From contig NBAY01000047.1 of assembly GCA_002794775.1 (NCBI GenBank), positions 124,001 to 188,000 on the forward strand: 64,000 nucleotides of DNA, given 5' to 3'. Position numbers and translations under genes: made by a program. This DNA is from Porodaedalea pini. Lineage: Eukaryota > Basidiomycota > Agaricomycetes > Hymenochaetales > Hymenochaetaceae. Shown one piece after another: positions 12,826-25,459 of the stretch. The notes beneath the pieces are model-generated. The model worked only from the letters and a program-made list of their open reading frames with translations. It had not been told where the DNA came from and did no database searches. Every line of letters starts with the position of its first letter. Position 1 is the first letter of the stretch.

Positions 12826-15533
12826 TTATTTCCATCCGGGTCCAATAGGTGCAGCATCGACACTCCCGATAGGCACGCGCCTCGCACCCCCTTTACCCGT
12901 CAGCAGTGGCTTAGCAGTTGTTGACTGCTTCGCAACAGGCGGCGGAGGCTGCGTTTCTACTTTCCGAGTTTTAATGACCCCGTTCTCTTTGTCTGTCTCT
13001 CGTTCAGGAGGCTTAGCAGAGCCTCTCAATGCAGGCATCTTCGGCTTCGCCCTGTCTTTGACCCCACTACTCATTTTTGCCGTGTTTCTGGTTTTACTCC
13101 CGAGCCGCATGTTCTTCGCCCGCAGTGGACTCTCATCGGATGCGCTTATGAGGTCTTCAATGCCTAACTCCTCTTCAAGCAGCATAGCCCTCGCTGGGCC
13201 GGAGCCAGAGGACGAGCTGGCACCATGGCCGGCTCCTTCACCAGTTTCTGAAGAGAAAGGCGCATCAATGCCCCCACCTTCTGGAGCGGCCATACTCTGC
13301 GCAGGTGAGTTTGAGAGCAGGAGGATGCGGCTCAGGGGACTAGGGCGTGCTGGCGAATAAGCGTGGATCATGTGTTGAGCGAAGGGCTTCGCGACAGGGA
13401 AAAGTTTCTTCGGCGTTGGTTGTAACGCATCCAGCTCAAGCTCATCTGAAAAAGACGATTCCTCGTGTACTTCTTCTGCGTCGCCAAAAGAAGGTGTGGC
13501 TATCGGTTTCACCGAGAGGAGTTCCGGTTGATGGGGTGGAATCGATGCTAAAGGAGATGGAGGGGGGAGGACGAAAGAGTTGGTAACGATGAGAGATTGC
13601 GACGATGCTGTCGTCGGCAATGCTGGAGCAGTTGGTATCACTTCCGTCTCCATTGGCGGGATAACCTTCTGGCGCAAAGTAGATGCACCGAGCATCGCAC
13701 CGCTTGGCTTTCTGGGTGTGCCGCCATTCCGCATTTTCTTTGCAACCTTTCCCACAGCAAATATGGGCTTTGCTGGAGAGCGGAGCACAGCGGCCGACCT
13801 TCGTGGTGAGGCCACCACCTTTTTGGGAGACTTGATTTTCTTGCTCTTTCGCGATGGCCGCGGAGGCGAAACTGGAAGCTCGAGCGGCTCTGCCGGCGCT
13901 TCGAAGTACGCGCCCAGACCGGCGATTGGCTTTGAAGCCCCTTCATCATCCTGCGGGATAGACATTTGAGAACGCCATAGGCGCTGTTCTCTGTAGAACG
14001 CTTGTTTTTCCTCCTACAATTAACTTTAGCCAGAGGAACGACGATGAATGGAGGCCGACTTGCATTCAATGCCTGCTTCTCGTCCTTCAACGTCAGTGCA
14101 GCTTCGTCGACCTTCTTCCGAGCATGGTCTAGCTCCTTGCGAATCTTTTCCATGAGCTGTCTCTCATGAACGCTCGCCTTCTCGTCGTCATCATTAACGA
14201 AACGTCGGATGATTGCTTGCGCTTGGTCCGCGTAAGTGCCTGTCTGTTTCTGAGTCTGGGCTTGTTCTATGTGGTCGATGAGTGAGAAGACTAGAAGACG
14301 CAAAGAACTGAGAACGTACCAAGTTGCCTCCGAAGGTCTACAATAGTATTCTGGAGTCGCTGCAGTTCCTTGCTATCAATGCGGTGGCTGTCACCGTCCA
14401 TTTTCTGCGTAGTTTGAGGACCCGAACGAGGAGGCGGAAGGCACGATGGTGTCGTGAACTCAGGATCATAATCGATATTGAAACGAGTAACAGCTTCCTG
14501 GAAGGATGTTAGGAGATCATTGAATTTCTCGCTCGCACTTTCCGGCGCAGAGATAGAAAAGATGTCTGATAGAGTGAAATGCGGTGCTTCCTCTTCTTCA
14601 GCACTCTCAGTCCTCATACGCATTGCATGAGATATGCGTGAGAGTTCATTCGCAGCAGATAATACGACATTCTTCAGGCTCGTGTTCTCCTCCGCCAGCT
14701 CCTTTCGAGCCGCCTCTGCTTCGTCTAGCGCATCTTCGAGGAGATCTGGTCCCTTCTCGATGATTTCACCATCTCGACTGCTGACAACCGGGTTCGCAAG
14801 TGTGGTCTTGAGTTTGAGTCCAGAGGTGGTCGAGCTGAGTTTCGTCTGCGCGTCAGAGATCTTCTGCCACCGGTCGATCATCTTTTCTGTCTCCTTCTCG
14901 CGCCGCTTGAGTTCGGCAGCATACGTTTGCCGTACAGACTGCATACTCGATCTGGCCCGCTGTAGCTCACATGAAGTAGCCCTATGAGATGCTTCAGATG
15001 CCTGTAATGATTTATTCGATGCACTGAGCTCCGTGTCAGATAGTTCGAGTGGAAGACTTTGTTGTTTCCACCCACGTGAGTCGAGACTTGAAGAGATTTG
15101 TCTCGCGCTCTGCTGCGGCAAGCTGCTCAGAAGTTTCCCTGTGCATTGAAGACAGGCGCTCGTGCTCATACGAAAGCGTTCGTAATTTCGTCGAAAGGTC
15201 TTCTGCGCGCGTCATGTCCTCCTATTGCGAAGGAATGAGGTCTGGGTCTACACAGGACCGAGAAAAAAAAAACAGACGCACATTTCTCTGACTCAGCATT
15301 CCAAGCATGCATTTTGATAGCTTATCTGCATCTCCCTTTGAAAGCCCTTCAAAAGACACTCCCGTTCCACGTGCGAAACCATGGGCCACCAGCTGTGCGT
15401 TGATATATTGGAGAGTTGACGTCGCATTGATGGAATCGGTTGAAGATGCCTCAGAGTATGGAGAACCATAGACAAACTCGTTGACTTCGTTGTCGTTCGA
15501 CCACTGAACAGACTTGCGCGGCGTGCACGCCAT
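12826..15533 (-). CDS. ADIP-type coiled-coil protein (afadin/alpha-actinin-binding family)
   Basis: Exons 15533-15282, 15221-15076, 15023-14320, 14290-14064 and 14013-12826 add up to 838 residues in frame. The N-terminal third carries LQYINAQLVAHGFARG followed by a long coiled coil, the pattern of the ADIP family, whose members (human SSX2IP, fission yeast Msd1) act at centrosomes or spindle poles; a role in microtubule anchoring is inference. Coiled coil continues to about residue 450. The C-terminal 380 residues are disordered, basic and rich in S, P and K. Two joins are odd: one intron (14014-14063) uses a GC donor (GCAAGT), and the one at 14291-14319 would be only 29 bases, though with GT and AG ends. 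The 52-base intron 15024-15075 has a good CTGAC branch site. A LINE is inserted 188 bases upstream of the start. Confidence 0.75.
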
Positions 15534-15710
15534 CGCTCGTAGCAACCTCGGGTTGCAGACTGGACGATGGAATCGGTAGAGGAACGTACCACGTCTATGC
15601 ACTACGTTTCCGGAGAAATACTTTCGCGGTCTTCAGTTGCAACTTCCGAATATCGTTGACTGAGCGCAGGAGTGTCGCGCGTTGTCGCGTTCAGAATCAA
15701 ACATTGAAAC

Positions 15711-15721
15711 AAGCCCGGCAC
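15711..15721. repeat. left target-site duplication of the LINE element
   Basis: The 11-base word aagcccggcac occurs here and again, identical, at 22006-22016. It brackets the retrotransposon coding region on both sides, as expected for a target-site duplication made by target-primed reverse transcription. Confidence 0.75.
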
Positions 15722-15793
15722 TTTTCTTCCTACCATCATCATCTATCGTGGGAAAATTGTTCACATACCGCGTTTCAGTCTCTCCTCGTCGCT

Positions 15794-18030
15794 ATGGACA
15801 ACGGAATGTTGACCAGAGCGAAAGCCTCTCTTAACAAGACAAAGTCTTTTCGTTCCCTTGTTAATCCCAAGGACCCCACCAAGTGTGAGGAGTGTAAACA
15901 GGATCTCCCCTATCACAGTCGCCAGTGTGTTAGCGGGGCAGCCAAGTTATGTGTCGAGTGTGGTCGCGACAAGACCTACAACCACGACGACGACGTATGC
16001 AAACAAGTTCATAAGAATCGCGCCGATTGGTCGCCAGATGTCGAGGCGGACGCGCATGCCGCCAAGTTGCGTAAACAAGGGGATCTCCCACCGACACCCG
16101 AAATCGAATCTCAGAACAGCCTCAAACGATCGAACTCAGAGGAGGAACATAGGTCTATTCCTCCCCCAGCCCGAATTGACGACGACGCCATGGACGACGA
16201 CGACTTGTACATCCCGGACGAGCACACCAGCCAGGCCCCCCAAGTTGACAACAATATGATCGATTACGATGAAAGGAAGGATCCGGACATCGCCGAGAAA
16301 TCAATACTGCCTTCGCAAGCCTCACCAAAGAAACCATCGGCACCATTAACACACTCATTTCGCAACCAACCTGGTCATCTGATACACCCTGGTTCGACGA
16401 TCCGGTCCGCGCCGGAGCCATCCTCGCTAATATCGGGTCTAACCTAGTCTCCTGGATCAACAAGTCGAACAACTTGGACGACGAAACAGACCTTTCTAAT
16501 TCAGCCAACGAAAGTCTTGAGGCTTTCCACTCGACTTTCCGCATCCATTCCCCTTCGTTTAAACACATATTTGAAAATATTCACGTTAACAGTCAGACCA
16601 TCCGTGACCAGGAAATCACGGACACTATGCACTCAATGTCCCGATCCATTCAGCATCTCTCTGCGATCGTTTCATCTATTTTGGAAAAAACCAACAATAT
16701 CGAAAAACAACTCTCTGACGTTCCGGTTTCTACTGCTCGCCCGGCTGTGTCTACTAACGCTATTCAGAATAAACAACAGAAAATCCTACCGGACCCCCTC
16801 GGGGCTCGATTCGTTCATGACCCGAGATTCCCTCCTCCAGGCCCGATTGCAAAACAACGTGTCACGGTACCTAAGAATGGCAAAACCGAGTATGCTGCGG
16901 CTATCGCTAAGACCCGAGTCCCGGGCTCGGGCTTTCGCATGACTACTGAGGGCGTCATCATCGCACCCGATGGATACGCTCACTCCGAACATAACGCCCC
17001 ACGCGGTTCCCAAACCAAGATACACTACCCACCCGTCGCGGCCGTCGGAACGGATCAGGATGGGTATACAACAGTAACGTATGCGAAAGCAGCGCAAAAG
17101 AAACCCAAGACTACCCCTACCAAGGTAGTTCGCGCAACCGAACAGAACCCCAAAGGGGAAATCTCTACAGTCCCCATCAACCGGTCTAACGGATCGGTTA
17201 ACACCCGCGTTCGTAATGTTAGACGAGTTTTCTTTTCACTCCCGGGAGATTTGGCTGTTCGGCCTTCCCCCTTGTCTGTTAAAAATGCTGTACGCGCGGG
17301 CCTAAAGGGCAACCCGTCGTTCAAGCACTTGGTTATCTTGAATGTGGAATACACTTCCAACAGTAACCTACTAATCGCTTTTACCAACATCCGTCACGAC
17401 TTCGACACCCAGTATAGCGCACTCATCTCCCAACTCAACCGAATCATCAACATTTCGGGAGCTAAGGCGTTTACCCCGTCTCCCCAATTCAAGATGGTCA
17501 TACCCGGGGTCCCGGTATTTGACAAGGAGACTAACCTGATCTACTCAGAAAAGGATCTCATAGACGAAATCTCTTCCTTACCTCAATTCGAAGGAAAGGA
17601 ATTCATGTTCCCTCCGCGGTTCATGTCATCCATCGAGCGTCTCAACCAACGCGACTTCTGCAACGTATCGGTCGTCCTCAAGGATGACAATCGATTATGT
17701 TTCGATCATTTCTTTTTGCATAATAACAGATCGGTTCCCGTTTTCGGCGTCATTCGCCGACTCGAGGAAATGAAGGCTCGTCCCACCACCAACCAATGCG
17801 ATAATTGCCATCGCTTGGGACATTCCACCGCCAAATGTCGCTCGGTAGCCCGCTGCGCGATCTGCTCGGAGACACATCGTACTGCGGTCCATGTTGCCAA
17901 ATGCGCACCATGTACTGCTTCTAACAACCTTCAGTGCGAGCATTTCGCCCTGTGCATCAACTGCCAGGGCAACCATAGCGCCCGATCACCAGAGTGTCCA
18001 GCTCGCCGAAATTATCGATCCCCCTTCTAA
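15794..18030 (+). CDS. LINE ORF1: nucleic-acid-binding protein with tandem zinc knuckles (frameshifted)
   Basis: Starts at ATG 15794. The N-terminal 90 residues hold an unusual Cys/His cluster (CEEC, QC, CVEC, VC, VH), followed by a charged disordered stretch. Near 16298-16300 the reading changes frame: the first frame stops at 16445-16447, while the second, open from 16273, continues to 18030. One extra A in the AAA run would join them. The C-terminus has a CCHC knuckle (C-x2-C-x4-H-x4-C in CDNCHRLGHSTAKC) and two further Cys/His clusters (CAICSETH, CINCQGNH). This is the expected layout of an ORF1 that coats element RNA. Confidence 0.82.
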
Positions 18031-18035
18031 TCCGC

Positions 18036-21000
18036 ATGACAGACACAATTTCCGTTTTTTCTCTAAATATTCGAAATTCCGAACCCACTTTTGACTATCT
18101 ATTACGCTCCTTCTCTACCACACACGCCGCCCCGGACATTATTTGTTTCCAGGAAATCCCGATTGTTTATTCTATCATCCCTTCTAAAGTTTCTTCGGCC
18201 GGCTCTCGAGTCTTCAACATTCGCAATTACGCTCCTTACATCGCTTTCCGTCCTTCTTCTCCGGACAAACCGAGAGTTTGCACTCTGGTGCATCCTCGCA
18301 TTGCCCATCGCGTTTCTCTTTATGTTCACCCTATCGCATCCCCTAATATTTTGGTTGTTTCCATTTCTCGGGGCGACTTACTCCCTTTATTTCTCTGGAA
18401 CGTTTACAGCTCCCCTGCATCACATGAATTCGAAAATCCCTTCCCACACCTAGATTCCCCCTCTAATATCCTGATCGGCGATTTCAACTGTCATTCGGAC
18501 ATCTGGTCCTTTCCAGACCAGTCCTCCCATTTCGAACACGCATCACACCTCGTTGACTGGATCAACGAGAATGATTTAACCGTCTGCAACCCTCCAGACC
18601 AATATACCTATTTTCACCGCCTTCAGGTTACAAGTCCATCATTGACCTTATTATCGCTTCGGACGACTTCGCTCCCTCTCTTTTACATAACATTCTCATT
18701 TCAGATCCTACCCTTGACATCTCTTCTGATCACCACCCTTTACGTTTTTCTTTCGACGTTAATATCCTAAACGCCGAACCACAACCCCCTCTTCGTTCTA
18801 TTCGCGCCCGAGACTTGCCTACTTTCATTTCGGAGTTCTGTGAATCCAACCTTTTTCCTTTTTCTCTTGCAGGGATCGACACCCCCGGAGCGCTCGACAA
18901 ACTTCTTTTTTTACTCAACAGCTCCATTTCAGATTACGCCACTCTCTTTCTTCGTAAACGAAAAGCCCGCTCGTACTTTGGCCCCAACAAATGGTGGTCC
19001 GAAGTGTGTTCTCGTCTGTACCGCGAACATTGCCACAGTCCTAGTGTCGACTCTCAAATTCGTCTTCACGTCGAAATAACTCGAGCCAAAAACGCCTTTT
19101 ATGGCTCCCGACTTCAGCAATCAGACACACGCTCGGTGTGGCACAACCAACATCTGGGTACAGCGCGTCGACGCACACCCATCGGCGCACTTCGCAAGTC
19201 GAACGGCACTTTCACCGCGTCCGAAGCCGATAAATCAGTCCTCTTTCGAGAGACTTTCTTTCCTGACCTCACGCGCCCGCAGGACACAACACCTCTTCCT
19301 GCTCTTCGCGACATTCATCCTATCGAAATGAAGGATATACATGCCGCATTTCAAGGCATTGACCAGGAAACGAGCCCAGGCAATAGCCACGTCTCGTACA
19401 AACATTTGGAGCTCCTAGTCGAGCATCAAGGGCAGTTTTTCGTCGACCTCTTTTCTTTGTGTTTAAGACTCGGCCATTTCCCACTTTCTTTCAAGACTTC
19501 GCTCGTTACCTTCATTCCTAAACCTAAACGCTCCGACTTTACAATTCCTCGGGCGTTTCGACCAATTACCCTGGTTGATACCATTGGTAAACTTTTCGAA
19601 CGTGTCCTTTTCAACCTTCTTCAACCTTTTTTCGAACTTAACAACCTCCTCCCTGATTCCCAACATGGTTGTCGCAAACACCGGTCTTCACTTACCGCCT
19701 GTTACGAATTACTTTCGACCATTCTCAACCAACCTTTTATCCGTTCCACTGCCGACAGGCTCGGTTCTCGACATACCGAGCATCGTTACCTTATCACGTC
19801 TATCCTCACGGTTGACATTCAAGGTTTTTTCGATAATATTTCGCACAACCGCCTTCTTTCTAAACTCATTCGTTCCAACGTGCACCCGAACATCATTCAT
19901 GTCCTATCCTCTTGGTTACGCGATCGCCCAATCTCTTTTCACTTTAACAACTCCTTTTTTCCCCCTTTCATTAAACCCAACCGCGGCGTCCCTCAAGGAT
20001 CCCCGCTGTCTCCGCTCATTTCTATCTTTGCAGCAGCGGATGTCATCACTACTTATAATTCTCGTTTCGGCCCTCACCGCCCATTACTGGCTTACATGGA
20101 CGATCACCTTCTCTATTCTCGTTCACTCAGCATTTCAACTAATTTAACCCGATTGCGCAACCAATTCCAGTTCCTTTCTCTCCAATTCGAATCCATCGGT
20201 CTGTCTATAGACCCCGACGCAATCGAACTTCTTCACATCCTTCCCCATCGTGCTATAGCCACTTATACGTTTCGCTCCTTTTTAAACAACTCACCCGCTT
20301 CCTCCCAAGCTGCTCTGTCCCTACACAACAACCGCGTTATCCCTCCTTCACGTCACCTTACATGGCTAGGCGTCATTTTTTCGTACGACCTGTCGCCTAA
20401 ACTCCACTTCGAATCCCGGGCAAACAAAGCCCTTTCTACCCTTCATCAGCGCCACTTCCTTTTTAACCGGCGCAATGGCGCATTTTTCCAATACGCCCGA
20501 CTGCTTTATTTCGGACTAATCCGGTCTGTCGCCATCTACGGCGCCGTTCTTTTCCCTGATTCCTCATTTATTACCTCTATTCTCCAAAAAACTCAATACC
20601 GTTTTCTTCACGCTATTTTTCACAAGAGCATTACGCCATCTGTGGCCGAATCCTTTTTATCGTGCCCACCTCTTCCTCTTTTCATTCGTTCACTTTCACA
20701 ACGATTTCTCTTATCATATTTTTCCCATTCCAAACATAACCCCGTTCCCGACCAATATTTATCCGCGTCTCTCCTTCCCGGCATACGCATTCCTAAAGAA
20801 ACGTCTTTTCAGTCATTTACGCCTATTCATTCACGCCTCATTATGACTCCCATTCCTACGTTAGCACAGCGACCTCAGGCTATTCGCTCGTTCAATTCTT
20901 TCTTCTTGCAACCTCCTCCTTATCAATACTTCATCTTCACTGACGGTTCTATCATCCCAGATGCCGACGGTCACCATAACGGTGGTCACGGTTTCGTCAT

Positions 21001-21862
21001 CATGCATAATCAACAAGAACTCGCTGTCTTTTCCTCAGCAGCGCACTCTCGTTCAAACATTCTGTTTGAAGAGCAGGAAGCGCTCATCGCAGCTATGCGT
21101 CGTATATCATCTCTCCTTGCGAAATGCCCTACTCCGGTCCACATTCATATAGTCTCCGACTCCCTTAATTGCGTCCAGCTCATCTTTTCAGATGACGCCC
21201 GTCATGCCGATTTCATCATATTGTTCCGCCGTTTATGCGGGATCTTTCTAGCCCTTCATCACGATTCATCCCACATCGCTATCCAATGGCTCCCGTCCCA
21301 TCGTGGAGTTCTGGGCAATTCTAAAGCCGATAAATTGGCAAAGGACGCAGCATCCAACCCTCATCGCGAGACCATACCGGACTCTCTCCCCAACCTCATG
21401 GCGCAAGTACATCTCGACCTACTTCGAGACTGGAAAGCCAAAATCGTAAATCTACGGGGACACCGCTCTATCATGGAGCCGTCTTCTTTTATCCTTCATC
21501 CAACCCGGTCCTTGCATCGGTTCTTGAAGATTTCGCCTCGGAAGATGATACACCGCTCGGTTCTTTCACGCGCCGCCAGCATCATGCTGAACGCGCTCGA
21601 TTTGCATGATCGAGACCTCGACCCTCGTTGCCCGGACCCGTCGTGCATCAAACATGATGTCCGTCATTCCCTTAACGTCTGCCCTTATTTTGCACTAGTT
21701 CGTAATGGCCTTTTTCGTCAACGATCTCTACCATTGTCCTTTTCTGAATGGTTTCGCCCCAATAACTTTCTACTCCTCTTACAATTCGCTTATTTCTCAT
21801 TCCGTCGCCCACCTGACAGCATGCCACTTCTATCAGATTTACCCCCATCCTTCTACTTCTAG
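18036..21862 (+). CDS. LINE ORF2: endonuclease-reverse transcriptase-RNase H (frameshifted)
   Basis: The ATG at 18036 lies 5 bases after the ORF1 stop. The N-terminal APE-type endonuclease shows SLNIRNSEP, DIICFQEI, NILIGDFNCHSD, SIIDLIIASDD and ISSDHHPLRFSF. The frame slips at the TTTT run 18611-18614: the endonuclease continues in the next frame, and one more T would restore it. Reverse transcriptase follows with FIPKPKRSDF, RPITLVDTIGKLFERV, LTVDIQGFFDNI, GVPQGSPLSPLIS and the catalytic YMDD. An RNase HI domain follows with TDGS, EEQEAL, SDSLNC and SHRGVLGNSKADKLAKDAA. The C-terminus has a CCHC-like knuckle around CPDPSCIKHDVRHSLNVC. All catalytic motifs look intact. Confidence 0.88.
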
Positions 21863-22005
21863 TTACAACCCCACTATATACATAACCGCAATGTCCACAT
21901 CGTTACGACAACACACCGTTTCGCGCACTACGTAGTACTCCCTTAGTTCCTGTTGTTTCCCTCGCGGTTGGTAGTCTGTTCAGAGTAGATAGCAGAGATT
22001 ATAAT

Positions 22006-22016
22006 AAGCCCGGCAC
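22006..22016. repeat. right target-site duplication of the LINE element
   Basis: Exact second copy of the 11-base word at 15711-15721, directly after the AT-rich 3' end of the element. Confidence 0.75.
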
Positions 22017-22596
22017 GCGTTCACCACGTGACCCTTTCGCCAGTTTATTTACGGAAGCATTAATATTCCCACTCCTTGCTCTGTCCCAGGACCTCTACAG
22101 GGACGTCAAGATCTGAAGATTTCTGGCTGGTGAAAATAAATGTCAAATGCTCACATCTATAGTGTAGACAGACTCTGCAGGTTTCTGAAGCGCAAAGACT
22201 GCCAAATCAATGTTGCAGGTGGCCTCGGATCTCTACTGAAAATCAAATAATTGCTGTTCTCACAGTAGACCTTACCTCGCTTGGGGAATCTGAGATGTCT
22301 GCAGAGGCACCATTTTCTCCCATCGAATAGCAGGGCGATCAACTTGGTTGTATACGTACCGCCCCGCCGTTTCCTGACATTCAAGGTCATTAATATTGAG
22401 TTCCAATCGTGAGCATTTGACGCCATTATAATATTTAAGTGGTCTGGCTGGTCTGCTGTTCTTTTTCCCTACCTCGATCTGCCCTCGCTTTCTGGTCTAA
22501 GAGGTCCTTCGCTTTTCGAAGAGGCCTCTCACAAGGCTAGAACATTTTCTACCACGTTCGGCTTCTGCTCTCTTTTGACTCTGACTCGCAAGTACG
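22017..22596. other. intergenic region between LINE and first DUF6533 gene
   Basis: No recognisable gene. It contains the upstream region of the gene starting at 22597. A short minus-strand frame (22157-22426) has no known motif. Confidence 0.4.
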
Positions 22597-24618
22597 ATGG
22601 ACTCGGCTTCGTTCGACATACTAACGAATTATGCGGAGGGCTTTTCTTCCACAAAATACCTAGCTCTTTCCTCGTTCGTTCTGCTTCTTTATGACCACTT
22701 GACGTGCTTGGATCAGGAGGTGTGGATCCTTCGGATGCTCGATTTTTATCGGCGCATAGGCTGATCACAAAACAGTTCGAGTTCTTTTGGGAGGGAGAAT
22801 GGTCGCTTACTCGAGTCCTCTACTTCCTGGTGCGCTTCCAACCATTTATCGCGCCAGATTCGATGCTTTCGACATACTGATACTGGGCAACGCAGAATCG
22901 ATATATCCCACCCCTTGTCTTCATGTTAGTTCCTTCCTGTCGCTCTCATAAATTTATGTAACATGTAACAATCTCTTCGATCGTTTAGAGTCCAGCTAGT
23001 TTGCATGTGTTTTCCCCCTTCTTCTTTGCTTCTACTGATATCGCAACTCTAGATATATTTACTCCGGACTTGCCCCTCGATGTAAGCATGATATTTCATG
23101 GAAGCTCGAGCCATTCTCATCCAAGTCTGTTTTTCGTATGCCACAAACACAGTTGTACGTTTGGCTCTCAGTCGGTTTGCCAAGATGTGAATTGCTAACC
23201 AGCATCTGTCAGCTGTACAGCGGCAATCAGGACAGCGACATCGTTCCTGGTTTTTGGCATGTCCATCGTTGAAGGTACGCCATCAGGTTCTCTCAACCTC
23301 TTGACCTTCGTTGAGACTGATTGGCGCCTCGTGTGTGCGGACTCGACCTGCATCAGCTATTCTCGTGACACGGGTGTATTTTCTTTGGTGTCATAGTCGA
23401 CCTTTGCAGTATTTGATCTGCGGTGTATTTGTTGTGTGCGCAAGCCTTGCCATATCCTTCGCGGGCAAGGCAATTCATGTGCGTCGACAAGATTTCTCTG
23501 TAGGAAGAACGGTTTCTGATCTCTTACAATGTAGAGTCTTCATGGCGCTCATCTTCCCAGTAAGTCCCACGCCACTCGCACACGGACTTCCTGTAACACT
23601 TAGCTATCATCCGACTGTCTTCTTTTCTGTTTCCAGGCGCTTTAAACCAACCAGGTTGTATTAATGTCGGGGCTGGAACATATTGGCGTACGTCTGTCAT
23701 TCATTCTGTGTCTCCTTCCTTGAACGTATGACGCGGTCGTGTTAACACCTCTTCGCTTGTTTTTGCAGCCATCTTTGCTCCCACATTCGTGAGTGCTCGG
23801 CTAAGCCGATCGCGAGCATGTTTCCGCACCTCAACTAACTGCCGTTCTTCTTGATTGGTCCTGTTCACTTAGATCATTCAAAGTTCGTTTTCTTGCTTCG
23901 TCCATTATTTCAATGCTCGCTTCGCACTGATGTTGCTTCACCCTGGCCAAATAGCCGTCCTCTTCGCTGCGACGGTCCTTCGCATCCTGCGTCCTATGGC
24001 GGCTGGTACGGATGAGACCGTGGTGAATCGACTTTTACGCGAGTAAGTGAGAAAATCATGTTCTTTCGCAATTGATGTTGATTTCGAATGATTTAGTGGT
24101 GGCATATTCTATTACGCCGTGCTTGGTGAGAATAAGGATTTCAAAGCTTAAAAGACTCCGCTAAAACGACCTTCAGTCTCCGTTGGCTTCACCGGGATCG
24201 GGAGTCTAATGCTTAATCATCCAAAGGTCAGTTTCCAGGTTATGCGAAAAACAAAATCCTCATGAGTTCGTTTGTAATCTAGATATCCTTGCCTGCTCTA
24301 CTTTCTAAGCAAGTCGTTCGTTTTGTTTCTGACAATAGTGACTAGCTTCTGAACAGTACTCTACATTACAGCTCTCTGCTCGCGATTCACTCCATTTGCG
24401 CGTCACATCTCATCCTGAGCATCCACTCGCTTGCGACGGACATGGGCAGCGATCCAACTTTTCTGCTCAGTAATATCGAGATCAGCCGCATTGCATGGCG
24501 ACCTGGCAAGAACGCGAATGAACTTATTGTGGATCTCGGCAACAAAAACTCTGGGCTCGACACTCCGCTGGAACTCGTTGACTTGGACCCGCTTACGCGG
24601 GGCGAAGGCGAACTTTAA
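22597..24618 (+). CDS. DUF6533 multi-pass membrane protein, copy 1
   Basis: Agaricomycete genomes hold many DUF6533 proteins, predicted seven-helix membrane proteins of unknown function. Here exon 1 (from 22597) encodes MDSASFDILTNYAEGF and then the DUF6533 signature YLALSSFVLLLYDHLTCLDQE. Exon 2 gives FEFFWEGEWSLTRVLYFL and exon 3 NRYIPPLVFML. Later exons include SFLVFGMSIVEG, AILVTRVYFLWCHSRPL with a following helix, ALNQPGCINVGAGTYWR, AVLFAATVLRILRPM, GGIFYYAVL, and the C-terminus HSICASHLILSIHSL to DLDPLTRGEGEL. About ten short introns are needed and several splice sites are uncertain. Every block has a counterpart, in order, in the paralogue at 32008-34060. Confidence 0.75.
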
Positions 24619-25459
24619 GGCAGCTCACGCGTACGTGCAACGCACATTGGTACATTTCACCATAACAATTCGCGAACGGACCTTGCAGCCCGTTCTTTTT
24701 TTACGCAGTGATTTGACGGTACACTCACATTTTCGAAAACTTCCTGCTCTTTCCTTTTCTTTCTGGTATGTTGTGTAGTCGAAGATCATCTTGTCGGGAT
24801 AGGGGTATTGTACTGCCGATATGTCTTAGCTGAAGTGCGTGCTTGTGAGTTGAGTTGCTCTGTTGTCTGCTTTCAAGTGTTTGGGTTTTTGAAAATTACA
24901 GTCATAACAATCATGTTATCATCCTCATCAAGCAGCGAAAGACATACGGCGCAGTCGGCAAGCTCAAGCGCAAGATAAATATGATACTGCACACACTCTT
25001 CGATAAATAATCCTTGCGTCTTTCGCATGCGGTCAAAGACCTCAGCCGCGTTGAACTCGACCTCAAAATCAACTCCAATTCAGCGAAGCGTCTAGCAAGT
25101 CTAAGCCGGTTACATTTTAAAGCGAGAGGGGACGTTTTCAGATGGGGAGATCGACTACATGGCCGTGAAGATGGAGGAATTCGTGCCGACGGCCGTCGCC
25201 AAGGCGCAGCGCAAGCGTATCGGAGCAACCATTGCGCTGGTCAGCTTCGCGCTCCTGGAAGTAGTGAAGGGCATGCGGGGACTTGTTGGTGAGCACTTCG
25301 TCGAGGACAGACACGTTGTGAGTTGTTCGCTCAGCGCCCTCACCGTCATTAATAACAACATTATTGTCGAGATCATCGCCGCAGGGTTTTACCAAAGTGA
25401 CAAAGTACCATTGTGCGCCAACGGATGGATAGCTGTGGATAGTAGTTCGTTCCCACACT
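24619..25459. other. coding-like fragment of unknown identity
   Basis: No gene can be named. On the plus strand, about 25140-25340 reads as protein with strongly G/C-biased third positions (IDYMAVKMEEF, then AKAQRKRIGATIALVSFALL), and 25014-25100 may be an earlier exon (AVKDLSRVELDLKINS). The reading ends near the terpene synthase remnant. It may be the 3' end of a gene truncated by rearrangement. Confidence 0.35.

Larger units (their letters stand above)
15722..22005 (+). mobile_element. LINE-type (non-LTR) retrotransposon, APE-RT-RNase H type
   Basis: A 6284-base element bounded by an 11-base direct repeat. It has a short 5' UTR, ORF1 (nucleic-acid-binding, tandem CCHC), ORF2 (endonuclease, reverse transcriptase, RNase H) starting 5 bases after the ORF1 stop, and a 143-base 3' UTR ending AT-rich without a long poly(A). 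The domain order fits the I/Tad-like group of fungal LINEs; the exact clade is not settled here. Each ORF contains one apparent single-base deletion (near 16298 and 18611), so this copy is probably not autonomous unless those are sequence errors. It lies just upstream of the divergently oriented ADIP gene. Confidence 0.9.

Noticed and set aside
12974..13969. Long plus-strand frames opposite the ADIP gene
   Set aside because: They are antisense to a coding exon with continuous minus-strand frame and have no motif of their own.
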